Below are positions 1 to 9,497 of a DNA stretch of 64,000 nt, in pieces. Every line of letters begins with the position of its first letter. The stretch's first letter is position 1. The position numbers and the translations under genes were made by a program. Source of the DNA: Arthrobacter cheniae (GTDB taxonomy: Bacteria > Actinomycetota > Actinomycetes > Actinomycetales > Micrococcaceae); contig NZ_QZVT01000005.1 of the NCBI RefSeq assembly GCF_003602275.1, positions 134,895 through 198,894 of the forward strand, written 5' to 3'. The notes below the pieces were generated by a model. It saw nothing but the letters and a program-made list of their open reading frames with translations, was not told where the DNA came from and searched no databases.

Positions 1-114
1 CGCCAGCGCTTCATACAGCTGGCCCACCTTCGCCCGCTCCTGCTCGAAGCGCAGGAGCAGCTCCTGATACTTCAACTCCCACATGCCCGCATCAACAAAG
101 GGATACGTCTCCAT
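1..114 (-). CDS. Partial hypothetical protein (N-terminus only)
   Basis: The minus strand holds an open frame that starts at the ATG at 114 and runs off the left edge of the window, so only 38 residues are visible. A purine-rich ribosome binding site (GAGGGGGA) lies about 5 bases upstream of the ATG. The peptide begins METYPFVDAG and continues as a charged, probably helical stretch rich in Leu, Glu and Arg. No family is recognised. The good ribosome binding site is the main reason for calling it. Confidence 0.5.
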   Translation of the reverse strand, partial: METYPFVDAGMWELKYQELLLRFEQERAKVGQLYEALA

Positions 115-378
115 GATGCTCCCCCTCATGCCCCGCTCCGGTTGAGACCGTTGGGCAAAGCCTAACCGGAGAAGTCGACATCAGACAGGGTCACCCACCC
201 CAAGGATTCGCTGCGCTGACGGTGTTCCCTGCCTCCCGTGAGCGGGTCGGTGCCATCGCGGCTTCTACCAGTTCCACCCGTTCCTGGCCGCGTCGTTACG
301 GCCATCGAGGCATCCAAGCAGGGGCTCCTTCAGCTCTCAGGGCGTGCCACCTGCTCCCCTGGTCAATACAGTTGGGTC

Positions 379-1278
379 ATGATCATCAACACAGACGGCA
401 TCACTTTGACCAGCAACCAGCGGAACGACGTGGAGACGGGGCTTCTCGCCATGGGGGATCCGGAAGGTACGGTCCTCGTCACGACCGACTTCGAGCAGTC
501 CGTCCGCACCCTCTCAGGTCTGGAGGACTACTCAGCGGCTCGAGGCAGTGGACAAGTCGCTGCGAAGACCGTAGAAGACCAGGTGATCATCAATGCATCG
601 GTGTTGGACGAGCTGGCTGACGGCGGCCTCAAGCGTCTGGCTGCGCATGAAGCCGGACACGTCCTGATGAATCTCCGGGAGGAGGACGGCAGGAATTACC
701 ACAGCCTCGCGACCACACAGTGGCAGTGGAACATCATCGGGCTCGCTGTGAAGGGTATGGAGGAATACCGCATCGAGCGCAGGCTGGCCCAGCTTGGATT
801 CGACCCTGCGCCTCCTACCGCGCTCGACTACTGGGACATCATACTTTTCGAGATCAATGCCACCCTGGCCGAGTCGGTCGTGAAGAACCTGCTTGCTGAA
901 ATCACCGGGGCGGCAGACATCCTCGTGACGACCCTGGCGTACACCATCGGTTCGTCCACAAACCCCAAGAGTACGTTTGCCGTAGAGGCGCTCCCGCCGT
1001 ATGCACGTCAGAACTGGGACGACTTCGTCGCTCCGACGTGGGAACGGCGCGTCCAGCTCTACCAGGATCTTCCTACCTGCTCGGAGCCCATTTCCTCCTC
1101 CGACTGGGAGGTGAAGATCAAGGAGGCTCGGTCGCTGGAGAACGAACTCTTCAGGAGTTTCGGCTGGGAGCTGAGCGGCAATGGACAGGACGAACCCGAG
1201 GCGTTCCGGCGCACCGGCGATGATGATCTTTTCCACCGCCGAATTGCTCGGTTCCGGGTCGAGAATGATCTGATCTAG
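379..1278 (+). CDS. Putative zinc-dependent peptidase-like protein
   Basis: A protein of 299 residues if started at the ATG at 379; an in-frame GTG at 238 would add 47 residues that look non-conserved. The motif AAHEAGHVLM, with His90, Glu91 and His94 in this numbering, is a classic HExxH zinc site, and the acidic stretch that follows could supply a third ligand (inference). No signal peptide or membrane segment is evident, so it is probably cytosolic. It stands alone, with a separate transport gene downstream. I do not recognise the family; metallopeptidase is suggested only by the HExxH motif. Confidence 0.6.
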   Translation: MIINTDGITLTSNQRNDVETGLLAMGDPEGTVLVTTDFEQSVRTLSGLEDYSAARGSGQVAAKTVEDQVIINASVLDELADGGLKRLAAHEAGHVLMNLREEDGRNYHSLATTQWQWNIIGLAVKGMEEYRIERRLAQLGFDPAPPTALDYWDIILFEINATLAESVVKNLLAEITGAADILVTTLAYTIGSSTNPKSTFAVEALPPYARQNWDDFVAPTWERRVQLYQDLPTCSEPISSSDWEVKIKEARSLENELFRSFGWELSGNGQDEPEAFRRTGDDDLFHRRIARFRVENDLI

Positions 1279-1374
1279 CGTTCGTTCCAAGGGCCTTCGA
1301 CGAGGTAAAGTTCGTGAGTGCGCACAGATGCACGCTCAGGGCAATTGCTTCTGATTCCACCTTAAGGAGGCACT

Positions 1375-2625
1375 TTGCTTTCAGTCTTCCGTCATTCCGC
1401 ATACCGCAACCTCTTCACCGCTCAGGTCGTTGCCCTGTTGGGGACGGGCCTGCTCACGGTGGGACTGGGTCTGCTGGCTTTCGACGTGGCCGGTGCCCGG
1501 GCCGGTGCTGTGCTGGGCACCGCACTGACGATCAAGATGGTCGCCTACGTCTTCGTGGCACCCCTGATGGCTGCGCTGGTCGAACGCCTTCCCCGCAAGG
1601 GTGTCCTCGTCGGGGCGGACCTGGTCCGGGTGGCCATAGCCCTGAGCTTGCCGTTCATCGATCAGGTGTGGCAGATCTACGCGCTGGTCTTCGTCCTCCA
1701 GTCGGCATCGGCCACTTTCACACCCGCATTTCAGGCCCTGATCCCGGTTGTCCTGCCGGAGGAGAGGGACTACACGAAGGCCCTGTCGCTCTCGAGGCTC
1801 GCGTACGACCTCGAATCCCTTGTCAGCCCCCTGCTCGCTGCAGCCTTGTTGGCCGTCACGAGCTATCACAACCTCTTCGTCGGCACGATGGTGGGGTTCC
1901 TGGTGTCTGCTGCGATGGTCCTTGCGACCAGGCTTCCCACTCCCCCAAGCTCACCCGCTCACGGTTCGCTCCTACACCGCACCACCCTTGGCACACGAAT
2001 ATTCCAACGGGAATCGGCCCTGCGCGGACTGATGGCGCTCAATCTTGTCGTCGCCGCCGCCACAGCCCTCGTACTCGTGAACACCGTCGTCTACGCCCGG
2101 GACCTGTTCGACGGATCCAACACCGACGTCGCGATCGCCCTGGCGTTCTACGGTGCCGGGTCGATGCTCGTCGCGTTCATCGCACCACGAGTCCTCGAGC
2201 GCATGCCGGACCGCACGTTCATGCTGATCGGTGGCACCATCGTGCCCTTGGGCCTGGTCGGTGCTGCGTTCATTGCACCGACGGGCGCACCATGGCTTCT
2301 GCTTCTTGGCCTGTGGTTCGCGCTGGGCATCGGGACGTCGATGATCAGTACACCGTCCTCGCGGCTGCTGAGGCGGGTAGCGACGGACAAGACGCGAAGC
2401 TACCTCTTCACGGCCCAGTTCTCCCTCTCGCACGCCTGCTTCATGCTCACGTACCCCGTCGCCGGATGGGTCGGAGCCGCCGCGGGCCAAACGGCTGCAG
2501 CCCTCATTCTCGGCGCGCTCGCCCTGGCCGGGACCATCACCGCCGTATCGGTGTGGCCGTCAGAATCGGCCGGCGCACCCGCGGGTGCAGAGGACGTGAC
2601 CGGGGACACGAGAAGCCGGCGGTAA
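1375..2625 (+). CDS. MFS transporter
   Basis: A 416-residue, strongly hydrophobic protein with about 12 predicted membrane segments and the Arg/Lys-rich loop ALVERLPRKG between segments 2 and 3 that is typical of major facilitator drug/metabolite exporters. The start is a TTG at 1375, preceded by an excellent AAGGAGG ribosome binding site at about 1362-1368; no other start fits it as well. An ArsR-type regulator lies 36 bases downstream in the same direction, so the pair may form a regulator-exporter unit. The substrate cannot be read from the sequence. Confidence 0.85.
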   Translation: MLSVFRHSAYRNLFTAQVVALLGTGLLTVGLGLLAFDVAGARAGAVLGTALTIKMVAYVFVAPLMAALVERLPRKGVLVGADLVRVAIALSLPFIDQVWQIYALVFVLQSASATFTPAFQALIPVVLPEERDYTKALSLSRLAYDLESLVSPLLAAALLAVTSYHNLFVGTMVGFLVSAAMVLATRLPTPPSSPAHGSLLHRTTLGTRIFQRESALRGLMALNLVVAAATALVLVNTVVYARDLFDGSNTDVAIALAFYGAGSMLVAFIAPRVLERMPDRTFMLIGGTIVPLGLVGAAFIAPTGAPWLLLLGLWFALGIGTSMISTPSSRLLRRVATDKTRSYLFTAQFSLSHACFMLTYPVAGWVGAAAGQTAAALILGALALAGTITAVSVWPSESAGAPAGAEDVTGDTRSRR

Positions 2626-2661
2626 CGTAGCGATCAACAGCGAAGTGAACAGGGAAGGACG

Positions 2662-3090
2662 GTGATCGACATCGGCGAGCAACTCAACGAACACGACCCA
2701 GCACCGCATCGGGCTCCAGCACCACCCCCGATCGTGCACTCGCCCCCCTCCGGTGGGCCCAGTCTCGTCCATCCGATAGAACCGGACAGGCAGCGCCTCG
2801 AGGCAGGGGCGGAAACCTTCCGCATGCTTGCCGATCCGACCCGACTACACATCCTTTGGCTCCTTACACAGAACCCGTCCGACGTCGGAACCCTCGTCGC
2901 AGCGACCGGCGCACATCGCACCGCGGTCAGCCAACACCTGGCTAAACTGCGATTTTCCGGCCTCGTCTCCACACGCAAGATCGCACGCAACGTCGAGTAC
3001 AGCATCGTTGACGGGCACCTGACCCGCCTCATCCGCGAAGGTATGAATCACGCGGATCACCGCGTGAGCGGCGAGCCGGCTCACGAATAA
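2662..3090 (+). CDS. ArsR/SmtB-family transcriptional regulator
   Basis: A 142-residue protein started at GTG 2662, with AGGGAAGGA just upstream. An unusually proline-rich N-terminal tail of about 35 residues precedes a winged-helix domain: FRMLADPTRLHIL is the ArsR signature helix, and TGAHRTAVSQHLAKLRFSGL the recognition-helix region. No obvious CxC metal site is seen, so the inducer is unknown. It follows the MFS gene by 36 bases in the same orientation and probably controls that exporter or the downstream lipoprotein gene (inference from context). Confidence 0.85.
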   Translation: MIDIGEQLNEHDPAPHRAPAPPPIVHSPPSGGPSLVHPIEPDRQRLEAGAETFRMLADPTRLHILWLLTQNPSDVGTLVAATGAHRTAVSQHLAKLRFSGLVSTRKIARNVEYSIVDGHLTRLIREGMNHADHRVSGEPAHE

Positions 3091-3224
3091 TCCGCTGCGA
3101 CAGCGAGGACGCCGCGGTATCCCGGACAGCGACCTCGCACCGAGCACGCACAACGGGTCTCCGTGCCCATAGGGCGGAAGCAACCGACAAAACACCCATC
3201 CGAGTCCTGAAAGATCTAGCCATC

Positions 3225-3929
3225 ATGAAGCGTTACCTCACTCTTGCCGCACTGGGTCTCGCGACAGCCCTCCCCCTCTCCGCCTGCGGCACCGATTCCG
3301 GCACCACCGGCAGTGACACGACAACCGGAACCACGAGCGCCGAGGCAGCGGCACCTGCCCCGAGCGCGGCCGCCGGAACTTCTTCGTCCACTGGAGGGTC
3401 GATCAGCTCCGACGCCCTGCCGTCGGAACACAATGACGCGGACGTCATGTTCGCGCAGATGATGATCCCCCACCACCAGCAGGCTGTCGAGATGAGCGAC
3501 CTGATGCTCGCTCAGGACGGCATCAGCCTTGAGATCACAGAGCTCGCAACGAGGATCAAGGAAGCCCAGGGCCCGGAGATCGGGACGATGACCAGCTTGC
3601 TCGAAGCCTGGGATGAGCCTGTCGAACCGGACGGCGGTATGGAAGGCCACTCGATGGACGGCACGGATACGGGAATGGGCTCCGATTCCGGATCCATGGA
3701 GGGCATGTTGAGCGAGCGCCAGATGTCCGAACTCGAGTCCGCCGAGGGAGTCGAGGCTTCCCGCATCTTCCTCGAGTCCATGACGGCCCACCATGAGGGT
3801 GCGATCGGCATGGCACGGAACGAGATTGAGAACGGGCAGAATCCCGAAGCCGTGGAACTGGCCGAGACCATCGTCGCCACCCAGAAGGCCGAGATTGACG
3901 AGATGGAAGAGCTGCTCGAAGGCCTCTGA
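3225..3929 (+). CDS. DUF305-family lipoprotein
   Basis: 234 residues. The N-terminus MKRYLTLAALGLATALPLSACG is a lipoprotein signal ending in a LSAC lipobox, followed by a Ser/Thr/Ala-rich linker. The mature part carries the two His-rich, four-helix halves of DUF305: FAQMMIPHHQQAVEMS at about residues 84-99, and ESMTAHHEGAIGMA at about 185-198. The family is ferritin-like in fold and often found near metal-handling genes. A Met/Gly/Asp-rich insert separates the halves. Anchored outside the cell membrane; metal binding is an inference from the paired His motifs. Confidence 0.85.
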   Translation: MKRYLTLAALGLATALPLSACGTDSGTTGSDTTTGTTSAEAAAPAPSAAAGTSSSTGGSISSDALPSEHNDADVMFAQMMIPHHQQAVEMSDLMLAQDGISLEITELATRIKEAQGPEIGTMTSLLEAWDEPVEPDGGMEGHSMDGTDTGMGSDSGSMEGMLSERQMSELESAEGVEASRIFLESMTAHHEGAIGMARNEIENGQNPEAVELAETIVATQKAEIDEMEELLEGL

Positions 3930-4123
3930 CTCCGTCAGTACTCGTCTATCCGATGATCACCTCGCCCGACGCGTAGGGACTTCCGACCATGGCCCGAGGG
4001 ATGCTCCGCTCATGCGCGCCTCACCCTTGGGGAGGATCCGCGGCCTTCCGACCGTAGGTATGCTGCCCGAGCACGGTCGAGGGTGGTGCACGAAGGTGCA
4101 ACATCGTGCAAAAGTTAGTTCCC

Positions 4124-6133
4124 ATGAGCAACCCCTTCCTCGAGCCGAGCACCCTCGACTATCAGCTGCCCCCCTTCGCCTCCATCAGGGAAGAGCACTA
4201 CCTGCCTGCTTTCGATGCGGGATTCGCGGAGCACCTCGCCGACATCGACCGCATCACGGCTTCGGGCGAGACGCCCACGTTCGAGAACACCGTCGTCGCG
4301 CTCGAGCGTGCGGGGAGCACGCTGGACCGGGTGTCGAGCGTCTTCTTCAGCAACTCGGTCAGCCACGCCACGGCGGCCATCCAAGACCTCGAACAGCAGG
4401 TGGCCCCACGCCTCGCCGAGCACGAGGACAACATCAAGCTGAACCGGGCCCTGTTCGGACGCCTCCGTCAAGTGCCGCTCGACGGGCTCGACGAAGAGTC
4501 CGTGCGGCTCGTCGAGGAATACCTCCGCAGTTTCGTCAGGGCGGGCGCGGAGCTCGACGACGACGCGCAGGCCACGCTACGGCGGCTCAACTCCGAGCTG
4601 TCGGGGCTCAGCACGGAGTTCTCGCAGAAGCTGCTGAAGGACACCAATGACTCCGCGCTGCTGCTCGATTCGGTCGAGGAGCTCGACGGGTTGTCCGCCG
4701 ACTCGATTTCCGCCGCAGCCGGTGCGGCTTCGGATGCCGGCCACGAGGGCAAGTACCTCCTGACCCTCATCCTGCCGACGGCGCAGCCGGCCCTGGAATC
4801 GCTCACCGACAGGGGCGTGCGCCGTCGCCTGCACGAGGCGTCGGTCAACCGGGGTGCGCGAGGCACCGACGCCGACACCCTCGCGATCGCGACCCGCATG
4901 GCGACCCTACGCGCCGAGCGCGCCGCCCTGCTCGGCTTCGACACCTACGCCGCCGCAGCGACCGACAATCAGACGGCTCCGTCGCTGGACGCGATCATGG
5001 ACCGCATGCGGCAACTCGCCGCTCCGGCCGTCCGGAACGCGCGGGACGAGGCTGCCGAGCTCGAGGCCGAGGCAGGCCACCCGATCGAGCCCTGGGACTG
5101 GGCGTTCTACGCCGCCCGGGTCCGGAAGGCGAAGTTCGACGTCGACATGGACGCGCTGCGCCCCTACTTCGAGCTCGAGCGGGTCATTCACGACGGCGTC
5201 TTCTACGCTGCCAACCGCCTCTACGGGCTCTCGTTCACGGAGCGACCCGACCTCGTCGGCTATCACCCGGACGTCCGGGTGTGGGAGGTCTTCAACGAGG
5301 ACGGATCCGGACTCGGCCTGTTCCTCGGCGACTACTACACCCGTGATACCAAGAGCGGCGGAGCCTGGATGAACTCCTTCGTCGACCAGTCGACGCTCGA
5401 GGGCACCCGCGCCGTCGTCATCAACAACCTCAACATCTCGAAGCCCGGACGCGGGGAACCGACGTTGCTGTCCTACGACCAGGTGGTCACCACGTTCCAT
5501 GAGTTCGGCCACGCACTGCACGGGCTGTTCTCGGACGTCACCTACCCGCTCTTCGCCGGGACCTCGGTGCCGCGCGACTTCGTCGAGTACCCCTCCCAGG
5601 TCAACGAGATGTGGATCCTCTGGCCCGAGATCGTCGCGAACTACGCGCGCCATCACGAGACCGGCGAGGCACTTCCCCAGGAGGTCATCGACCGCATCCA
5701 CGCCGCCGGAGCGTGGGGTGAGGGTTTCGAGACGACCGCCTACCTCGGAGCCACCCTCCTGGACCTCGCCTGGCACTCCATCCCCGCCGGCACGGTGATC
5801 GAGGACCCGCTCGCCTTCGAAGCGTCCGCCCTCGCCGATGCCGGCGTGGATTTTGCGCCCGTTCCCCCGCGCTACCGCACCTCCTACTTCAAGCACATCT
5901 TCGCTGGAGGCTACGCGGCTTCCTACTACGCGTACATCTGGAGCGAGATGCTGGACGCCGACACCGTCGAGTGGTTCAAGTCCTCCGGTGGCCTGACGCG
6001 CGAGAACGGCGACCACTTCCGGCGCGAACTTCTGTCGCGGGGCAACAGCATCGATCCGCTTGAGGCGTTCCGCCGCTTCCGCGGCCGTGATGCCGACCTG
6101 CACCCGCTGCTCGTACGCCGCGGCCTGGCATGA
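4124..6133 (+). CDS. M3-family zinc oligopeptidase / peptidyl-dipeptidase (Dcp-like)
   Basis: About 669 residues from ATG 4124 (MSNPFLEP); an upstream in-frame GTG at 4106 is less likely. The M3 signature FHEFGHALHG places His459, Glu460 and His463 as zinc and catalytic residues, and the downstream segment ending FVEYPSQVNEMW holds the third zinc ligand. Length and the N-terminal helical domain match oligopeptidase A / Dcp enzymes, cytosolic enzymes that degrade short peptides. No signal peptide is seen. It is followed closely by an acetyltransferase gene in the same direction. Confidence 0.9.
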   Translation: MSNPFLEPSTLDYQLPPFASIREEHYLPAFDAGFAEHLADIDRITASGETPTFENTVVALERAGSTLDRVSSVFFSNSVSHATAAIQDLEQQVAPRLAEHEDNIKLNRALFGRLRQVPLDGLDEESVRLVEEYLRSFVRAGAELDDDAQATLRRLNSELSGLSTEFSQKLLKDTNDSALLLDSVEELDGLSADSISAAAGAASDAGHEGKYLLTLILPTAQPALESLTDRGVRRRLHEASVNRGARGTDADTLAIATRMATLRAERAALLGFDTYAAAATDNQTAPSLDAIMDRMRQLAAPAVRNARDEAAELEAEAGHPIEPWDWAFYAARVRKAKFDVDMDALRPYFELERVIHDGVFYAANRLYGLSFTERPDLVGYHPDVRVWEVFNEDGSGLGLFLGDYYTRDTKSGGAWMNSFVDQSTLEGTRAVVINNLNISKPGRGEPTLLSYDQVVTTFHEFGHALHGLFSDVTYPLFAGTSVPRDFVEYPSQVNEMWILWPEIVANYARHHETGEALPQEVIDRIHAAGAWGEGFETTAYLGATLLDLAWHSIPAGTVIEDPLAFEASALADAGVDFAPVPPRYRTSYFKHIFAGGYAASYYAYIWSEMLDADTVEWFKSSGGLTRENGDHFRRELLSRGNSIDPLEAFRRFRGRDADLHPLLVRRGLA

Positions 6134-6158
6134 GTTCCCGTCCCGTCGGCGGTGCGGG

Positions 6159-6875
6159 ATGGTGACCATCGCGCAGTGCCAGCGGCTCCAGTCCGCGTGG
6201 TGTGCTGCGCTGGCCACGGCCACGGGCGGGAAGACGTTCTCGACGCACGGTTCCACCTGGGTCTGGCTGCCCGCTCGGAAGGAACTGATGATGATGTTCC
6301 CCGAGCGGGTCAGCGCATACGCGGTCCGGCCGGCCCTGGCCGAGGGCATGCGTCTCGGCGCCTCATCGGCGCGCGTGTGGCTGAACAGCGCGGTGAACGC
6401 CACCGAACTGGGAGCTGTCGGGTTCTCCCCGAGCTGGCAGCCCTGGTGGATGGCGGCACCTGTGTCCGCCGTCGTCCGCTCCGACGACGACGCCGCCGTC
6501 CTCACAACGGACGTTCCCGACTACTCGGGCCCGCTCGAGCAGGAACTGCGGGTGGTGAGGTCCCAGCCTCGGCAGGCCTGGCACGCGGTGACACGGGACC
6601 GGGACAGCGGCATGCTTTCCGGCGCGGCGTATTCGTTCTACCCCTCGGGTGTCGACGGGCTCGACCGCCTCGGCGGCATCCATCACCTCGAAGTGCTGCC
6701 GGACCACCAGCGGCGCGGTCTTGCCACAGCGCTGCTGAGCGCGACGGCCCGGGCGGCGGGTGATGCCGGGGCCACGAACCTCGCCGTGAATGCCACTCCG
6801 CAGGGATTCGAGTTCCTTTCTCGGCGCGGTTTCACGCTGATCGGACGCGGCAGGACCTACGCCCTGCATCTCTGA
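6159..6875 (+). CDS. GNAT-family N-acetyltransferase
   Basis: 238 residues from ATG 6159; an adjacent GTG at 6162 is possible, and the frame remains open upstream into the peptidase gene. The N-terminal half is unlike standard GNATs. The C-terminal half has the acetyl-CoA loop LEVLPDHQRRGLATALL and a typical terminal strand (GFEFLSRRGFTLIGRGRTYAL). It lies 25 bases after the M3 peptidase stop and may be co-transcribed with it. A strong terminator follows at 6946-6979. The substrate is unknown. Confidence 0.75.
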   Translation: MVTIAQCQRLQSAWCAALATATGGKTFSTHGSTWVWLPARKELMMMFPERVSAYAVRPALAEGMRLGASSARVWLNSAVNATELGAVGFSPSWQPWWMAAPVSAVVRSDDDAAVLTTDVPDYSGPLEQELRVVRSQPRQAWHAVTRDRDSGMLSGAAYSFYPSGVDGLDRLGGIHHLEVLPDHQRRGLATALLSATARAAGDAGATNLAVNATPQGFEFLSRRGFTLIGRGRTYALHL

Positions 6876-6945
6876 GCCCCGCTCCGTGCCACTGCGCCGC
6901 ACGTCGCTACCCTTGACGCATGACGGCGATACCGGCCGATAGCAG

Positions 6946-6979
6946 AAAGGACCGCACCCTCCTGAGGGTGCGGTCCTTT
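6946..6979. terminator. Bidirectional intrinsic terminator
   Basis: A perfect 15-bp stem (AAAGGACCGCACCCT with its complement) closes a 4-base CCTG loop, flanked by A- and T-runs inside the stem ends. It sits between the convergent acetyltransferase and pdxS genes and can serve both strands. Confidence 0.9.
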
Positions 6980-7035
6980 CCGCTGCGGGCCCGATGCCGG
7001 CGCTCGGCCGTCCTACGGGCCGTACTTCAAAGCTG

Positions 7036-7950
7036 CTACCAGCCGCGCTCCGCGAGACGGTGCGGCTGCGGGATCTCGTCCACGTTGATGCCGACCATCG
7101 CTTCGCCCAGTCCACGCGACACCTTGGCGATCATGTCGGGATCGTCATGGAACGTCGTCGCCTGCACGATGGCGTTCGCGCGCTCGGCCGGGTTTCCCGA
7201 CTTGAAGATGCCCGAGCCGACGAAGACGCCGTCGGCGCCGAGCTGCATCATCATGGCCGAATCCGCAGGCGTGGCGATGCCACCCGCGGTGAACAGGACC
7301 ACGGGCAGGCGGCCGGCGGAGGCCACTTCCTTCACGAGTTGGTAGGGAGCCTGGAGCTCCTTGGCAGCGACGTACAGCTCATCCTCGGCCATCGAGGACA
7401 GCCTGTTGATCTCCGAGCGGATCTTGCGCATGTGCATCGTGGCGTTGGAGACGTCACCGGTACCAGCCTCGCCCTTCGAGCGGATCATCGCAGCGCCCTC
7501 GTTGATACGCCGGAGCGCCTCACCGAGGTTGGTGGCACCGCAGACGAAGGGGATGGTGAACTTCCACTTGTCGATGTGATTGGTGAAGTCGGCCGGCGTG
7601 AGGACCTCGGACTCGTCGATGTAGTCGACGCCGAGGGACTGAAGGACCTGTGCCTCCACGAAGTGGCCGATACGGGCCTTGGCCATGACGGGGATGGACA
7701 CGGCGTCGATGATGCTGTCGATCATGTCGGGATCGCTCATGCGGGAGACGCCGCCCTGGGCACGGATGTCCGCGGGAACCCGTTCGAGCGCCATGACGGC
7801 TACCGCACCGGCGTCCTCGGCGATGCGTGCCTGATCGGCTGTGACGACATCCATGATGACGCCGCCCTTGAGCATTTCAGCCATACCGCGCTTGACCCGG
7901 TTGCCGCCGGTCTGCGCTGTGGTTGCCGAATTGTCTTCAACGGTGGACAC
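7036..7950 (-). CDS. pdxS: Pyridoxal 5'-phosphate synthase, lyase subunit PdxS
   Basis: 304 residues, the usual length of PdxS. It combines ribose 5-phosphate, glyceraldehyde 3-phosphate and ammonia into PLP, with ammonia normally supplied by the glutaminase PdxT. Visible signatures are [36 protein letters not shown] (with the Arg-Met-Ser loop), [13 protein letters not shown], and the [17 protein letters not shown] region near the phosphate site. A (beta/alpha)8 barrel assembling into a cytosolic dodecamer is known for the family. No pdxT is adjacent; the neighbours are an acetyltransferase and a radical SAM gene. Confidence 0.97.
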   Translation of the reverse strand: MSTVEDNSATTAQTGGNRVKRGMAEMLKGGVIMDVVTADQARIAEDAGAVAVMALERVPADIRAQGGVSRMSDPDMIDSIIDAVSIPVMAKARIGHFVEAQVLQSLGVDYIDESEVLTPADFTNHIDKWKFTIPFVCGATNLGEALRRINEGAAMIRSKGEAGTGDVSNATMHMRKIRSEINRLSSMAEDELYVAAKELQAPYQLVKEVASAGRLPVVLFTAGGIATPADSAMMMQLGADGVFVGSGIFKSGNPAERANAIVQATTFHDDPDMIAKVSRGLGEAMVGINVDEIPQPHRLAERGW

Positions 7951-8075
7951 AACTTGCCCCTAAAGGTAGATAAAAGCTGACCCTTCATGATACGCCGCTC
8001 GCGACCCCTCCCCCGCTCGCCGGCGTCCTCCGGTAACGCGCACGCCGCCGTCGCGCGCGGATGGATGCGGATGGA

Positions 8076-9185
8076 TCAGGTCCAGTATAGGAGCCGGGCA
8101 GCGGGTAGGCGCCGCTCCAGTTCCTCCGTGAACCACTGCCGCATCTCCGTCATGGTCTGCTTCGGGTACACGTACTTGACCCCGCCGAACTTCGAACGCT
8201 TCTGGCTCCGCAGATCCTCGTCCATGTCGAGCTTCGTCCTGGGATACCAGCTCAGCAACACCTCCTTGCTCGCCGGGGTGAAGCGGTGCGTGATGATCTC
8301 CGCCGTCAGGTCGAGGTCGTCGATACCTGCGACTGCCTCGGAGATCTCGTCCAGCAATGCGCCGTACTGCTCGCGCCAATCCGGTACGGGCATGATGGGG
8401 GCGATCGTCAGGCCTACACGGTAGCCGGCTGTGGCCACAGCACGGAGGGCGGCGAGCCGGGCCGGCATACGCGCCGTTCCGCCCTCGAACCGGTTGGCTA
8501 CCTCGGCGGCATTGACCGAAAAACGGACCCGCGTCCGGCGCCCATGGTCGAGCGTCACCAACTCTCCGACGTCGTCGAACTTGGTGGTGAACCGCAGTTG
8601 GACGTCGCTGCCGAACTCGCCCGAGCCGACGCGGGAGATCGCGGCAGCAAGCGAGCCGGTCACGCTCTCGATGCCGAGTGGATCGGTGTAGCAGGACATC
8701 TCGAAGGTCGTGCCCTCGTCACCCCGATCGATGGTCCCGCGGGTGACGGAACCCCTGCCGGAGTGGGTGCGGATCCCGCCCAGCACCTCGTCGAGATTGG
8801 CGTAGACCCGGGTGACCGGAGGCCCCTGCAGGGATCCGGCGAGGTAACAATACTGGCAGTGGGCGGGGCAGCCCTTGGCGAGGTCGATCCGCCAGTCCGC
8901 GCTCGGTGGGATCGGCTGCGGCTTGAGGGCGCTCGGAGGCGCGACGACGACGGCCAGCGTGTTCTTGGCGGATGCGTAGGTTTCGCGCTCGGTGGCGCCA
9001 CGGAGTCCCGTCAGCGCGTTGCCGGGCAGGATCCGGATGTCGTCGACGCCGGCGATTTCGCAGCGCCTGATGATCTCGGCTGTGTGCGGTAGGTCGGCTG
9101 CGGCCCGCGTGATCATCACGTGTCTGGGCACCCACAGACGGGTAGGAGAGAGGGTGGTCAGGTCCATTTCCTGGGCTGTTGTCAT
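8076..9185 (-). CDS. Spore-photoproduct-lyase-like radical SAM protein
   Basis: About 369 residues from ATG 9185 (an upstream in-frame TTG at 9200 adds 5). It carries the radical-SAM cluster motif CPAHCQYC (Cys106, 110, 113), which ligates a 4Fe-4S cluster used to cleave S-adenosylmethionine. The flanking segments (SADWRIDLAKG before, YLAGSLQGPP after) and the C-terminal SPLB-like part match the non-sporulating actinobacterial relatives of spore photoproduct lyase. DNA photoproduct repair is known for SplB; whether this relative does the same is uncertain. It is divergent from the SAM-IV riboswitch unit. Confidence 0.8.
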   Translation of the reverse strand: MTTAQEMDLTTLSPTRLWVPRHVMITRAAADLPHTAEIIRRCEIAGVDDIRILPGNALTGLRGATERETYASAKNTLAVVVAPPSALKPQPIPPSADWRIDLAKGCPAHCQYCYLAGSLQGPPVTRVYANLDEVLGGIRTHSGRGSVTRGTIDRGDEGTTFEMSCYTDPLGIESVTGSLAAAISRVGSGEFGSDVQLRFTTKFDDVGELVTLDHGRRTRVRFSVNAAEVANRFEGGTARMPARLAALRAVATAGYRVGLTIAPIMPVPDWREQYGALLDEISEAVAGIDDLDLTAEIITHRFTPASKEVLLSWYPRTKLDMDEDLRSQKRSKFGGVKYVYPKQTMTEMRQWFTEELERRLPAARLLYWT

Positions 9186-9348
9186 TACCTCGTATAACAA
9201 GTCGGACGTCTCGGATGTTCCGCCGGATCAGGGTCCGCAACGTCATCCGCGGTCGTCCGCACGGTTCAGGTCACGCGAGGTCATAGTGCGTTACCGCGCG
9301 TCTCAATGCCGTTTCTTCCGCCTCTGTCGGCCTAGTCTCGGGAGCACA

Positions 9349-9465
9349 GATCAAGAGTTCCGACGCAAAGCCCTGGCTCGTCGGACGGCAACCCCCTCCG
9401 TGGTGGGGTGCCCCAGGTGAAGATCCGGCACTGCGTGAACCGCGCGGGGCAAGCACGGCGCGTAC
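9349..9465 (+). ncRNA. SAM-IV riboswitch
   Basis: The 5' leader of the AmiS/UreI-like gene matches the actinobacterial SAM-IV aptamer in order and content: short GATC/GATC P1 stem, AAGCCCTGGCTCGTCGG stem, the invariant CGGCAACC internal loop, the CCTCCGTGGTGGGG hairpin, the TGCCCCAGGTGAAGATC return strand, and a 3' pseudoknot-forming GGGCAAGCACGG segment. Known function: it binds S-adenosylmethionine and turns off sulfur-metabolism genes. It ends about 30 bases before the start codon of the downstream gene, so control of translation initiation is possible. Confidence 0.88.
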
Positions 9466-9497
9466 CCGAGGGTCCGCGTCCCGTCGATGGGACGTCC

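Noticed and set aside
4907-6505. 532-codon minus-strand open frame opposite the M3 peptidase and acetyltransferase
   Set aside because: Antisense shadow; spans two real genes and contains no recognisable motif.
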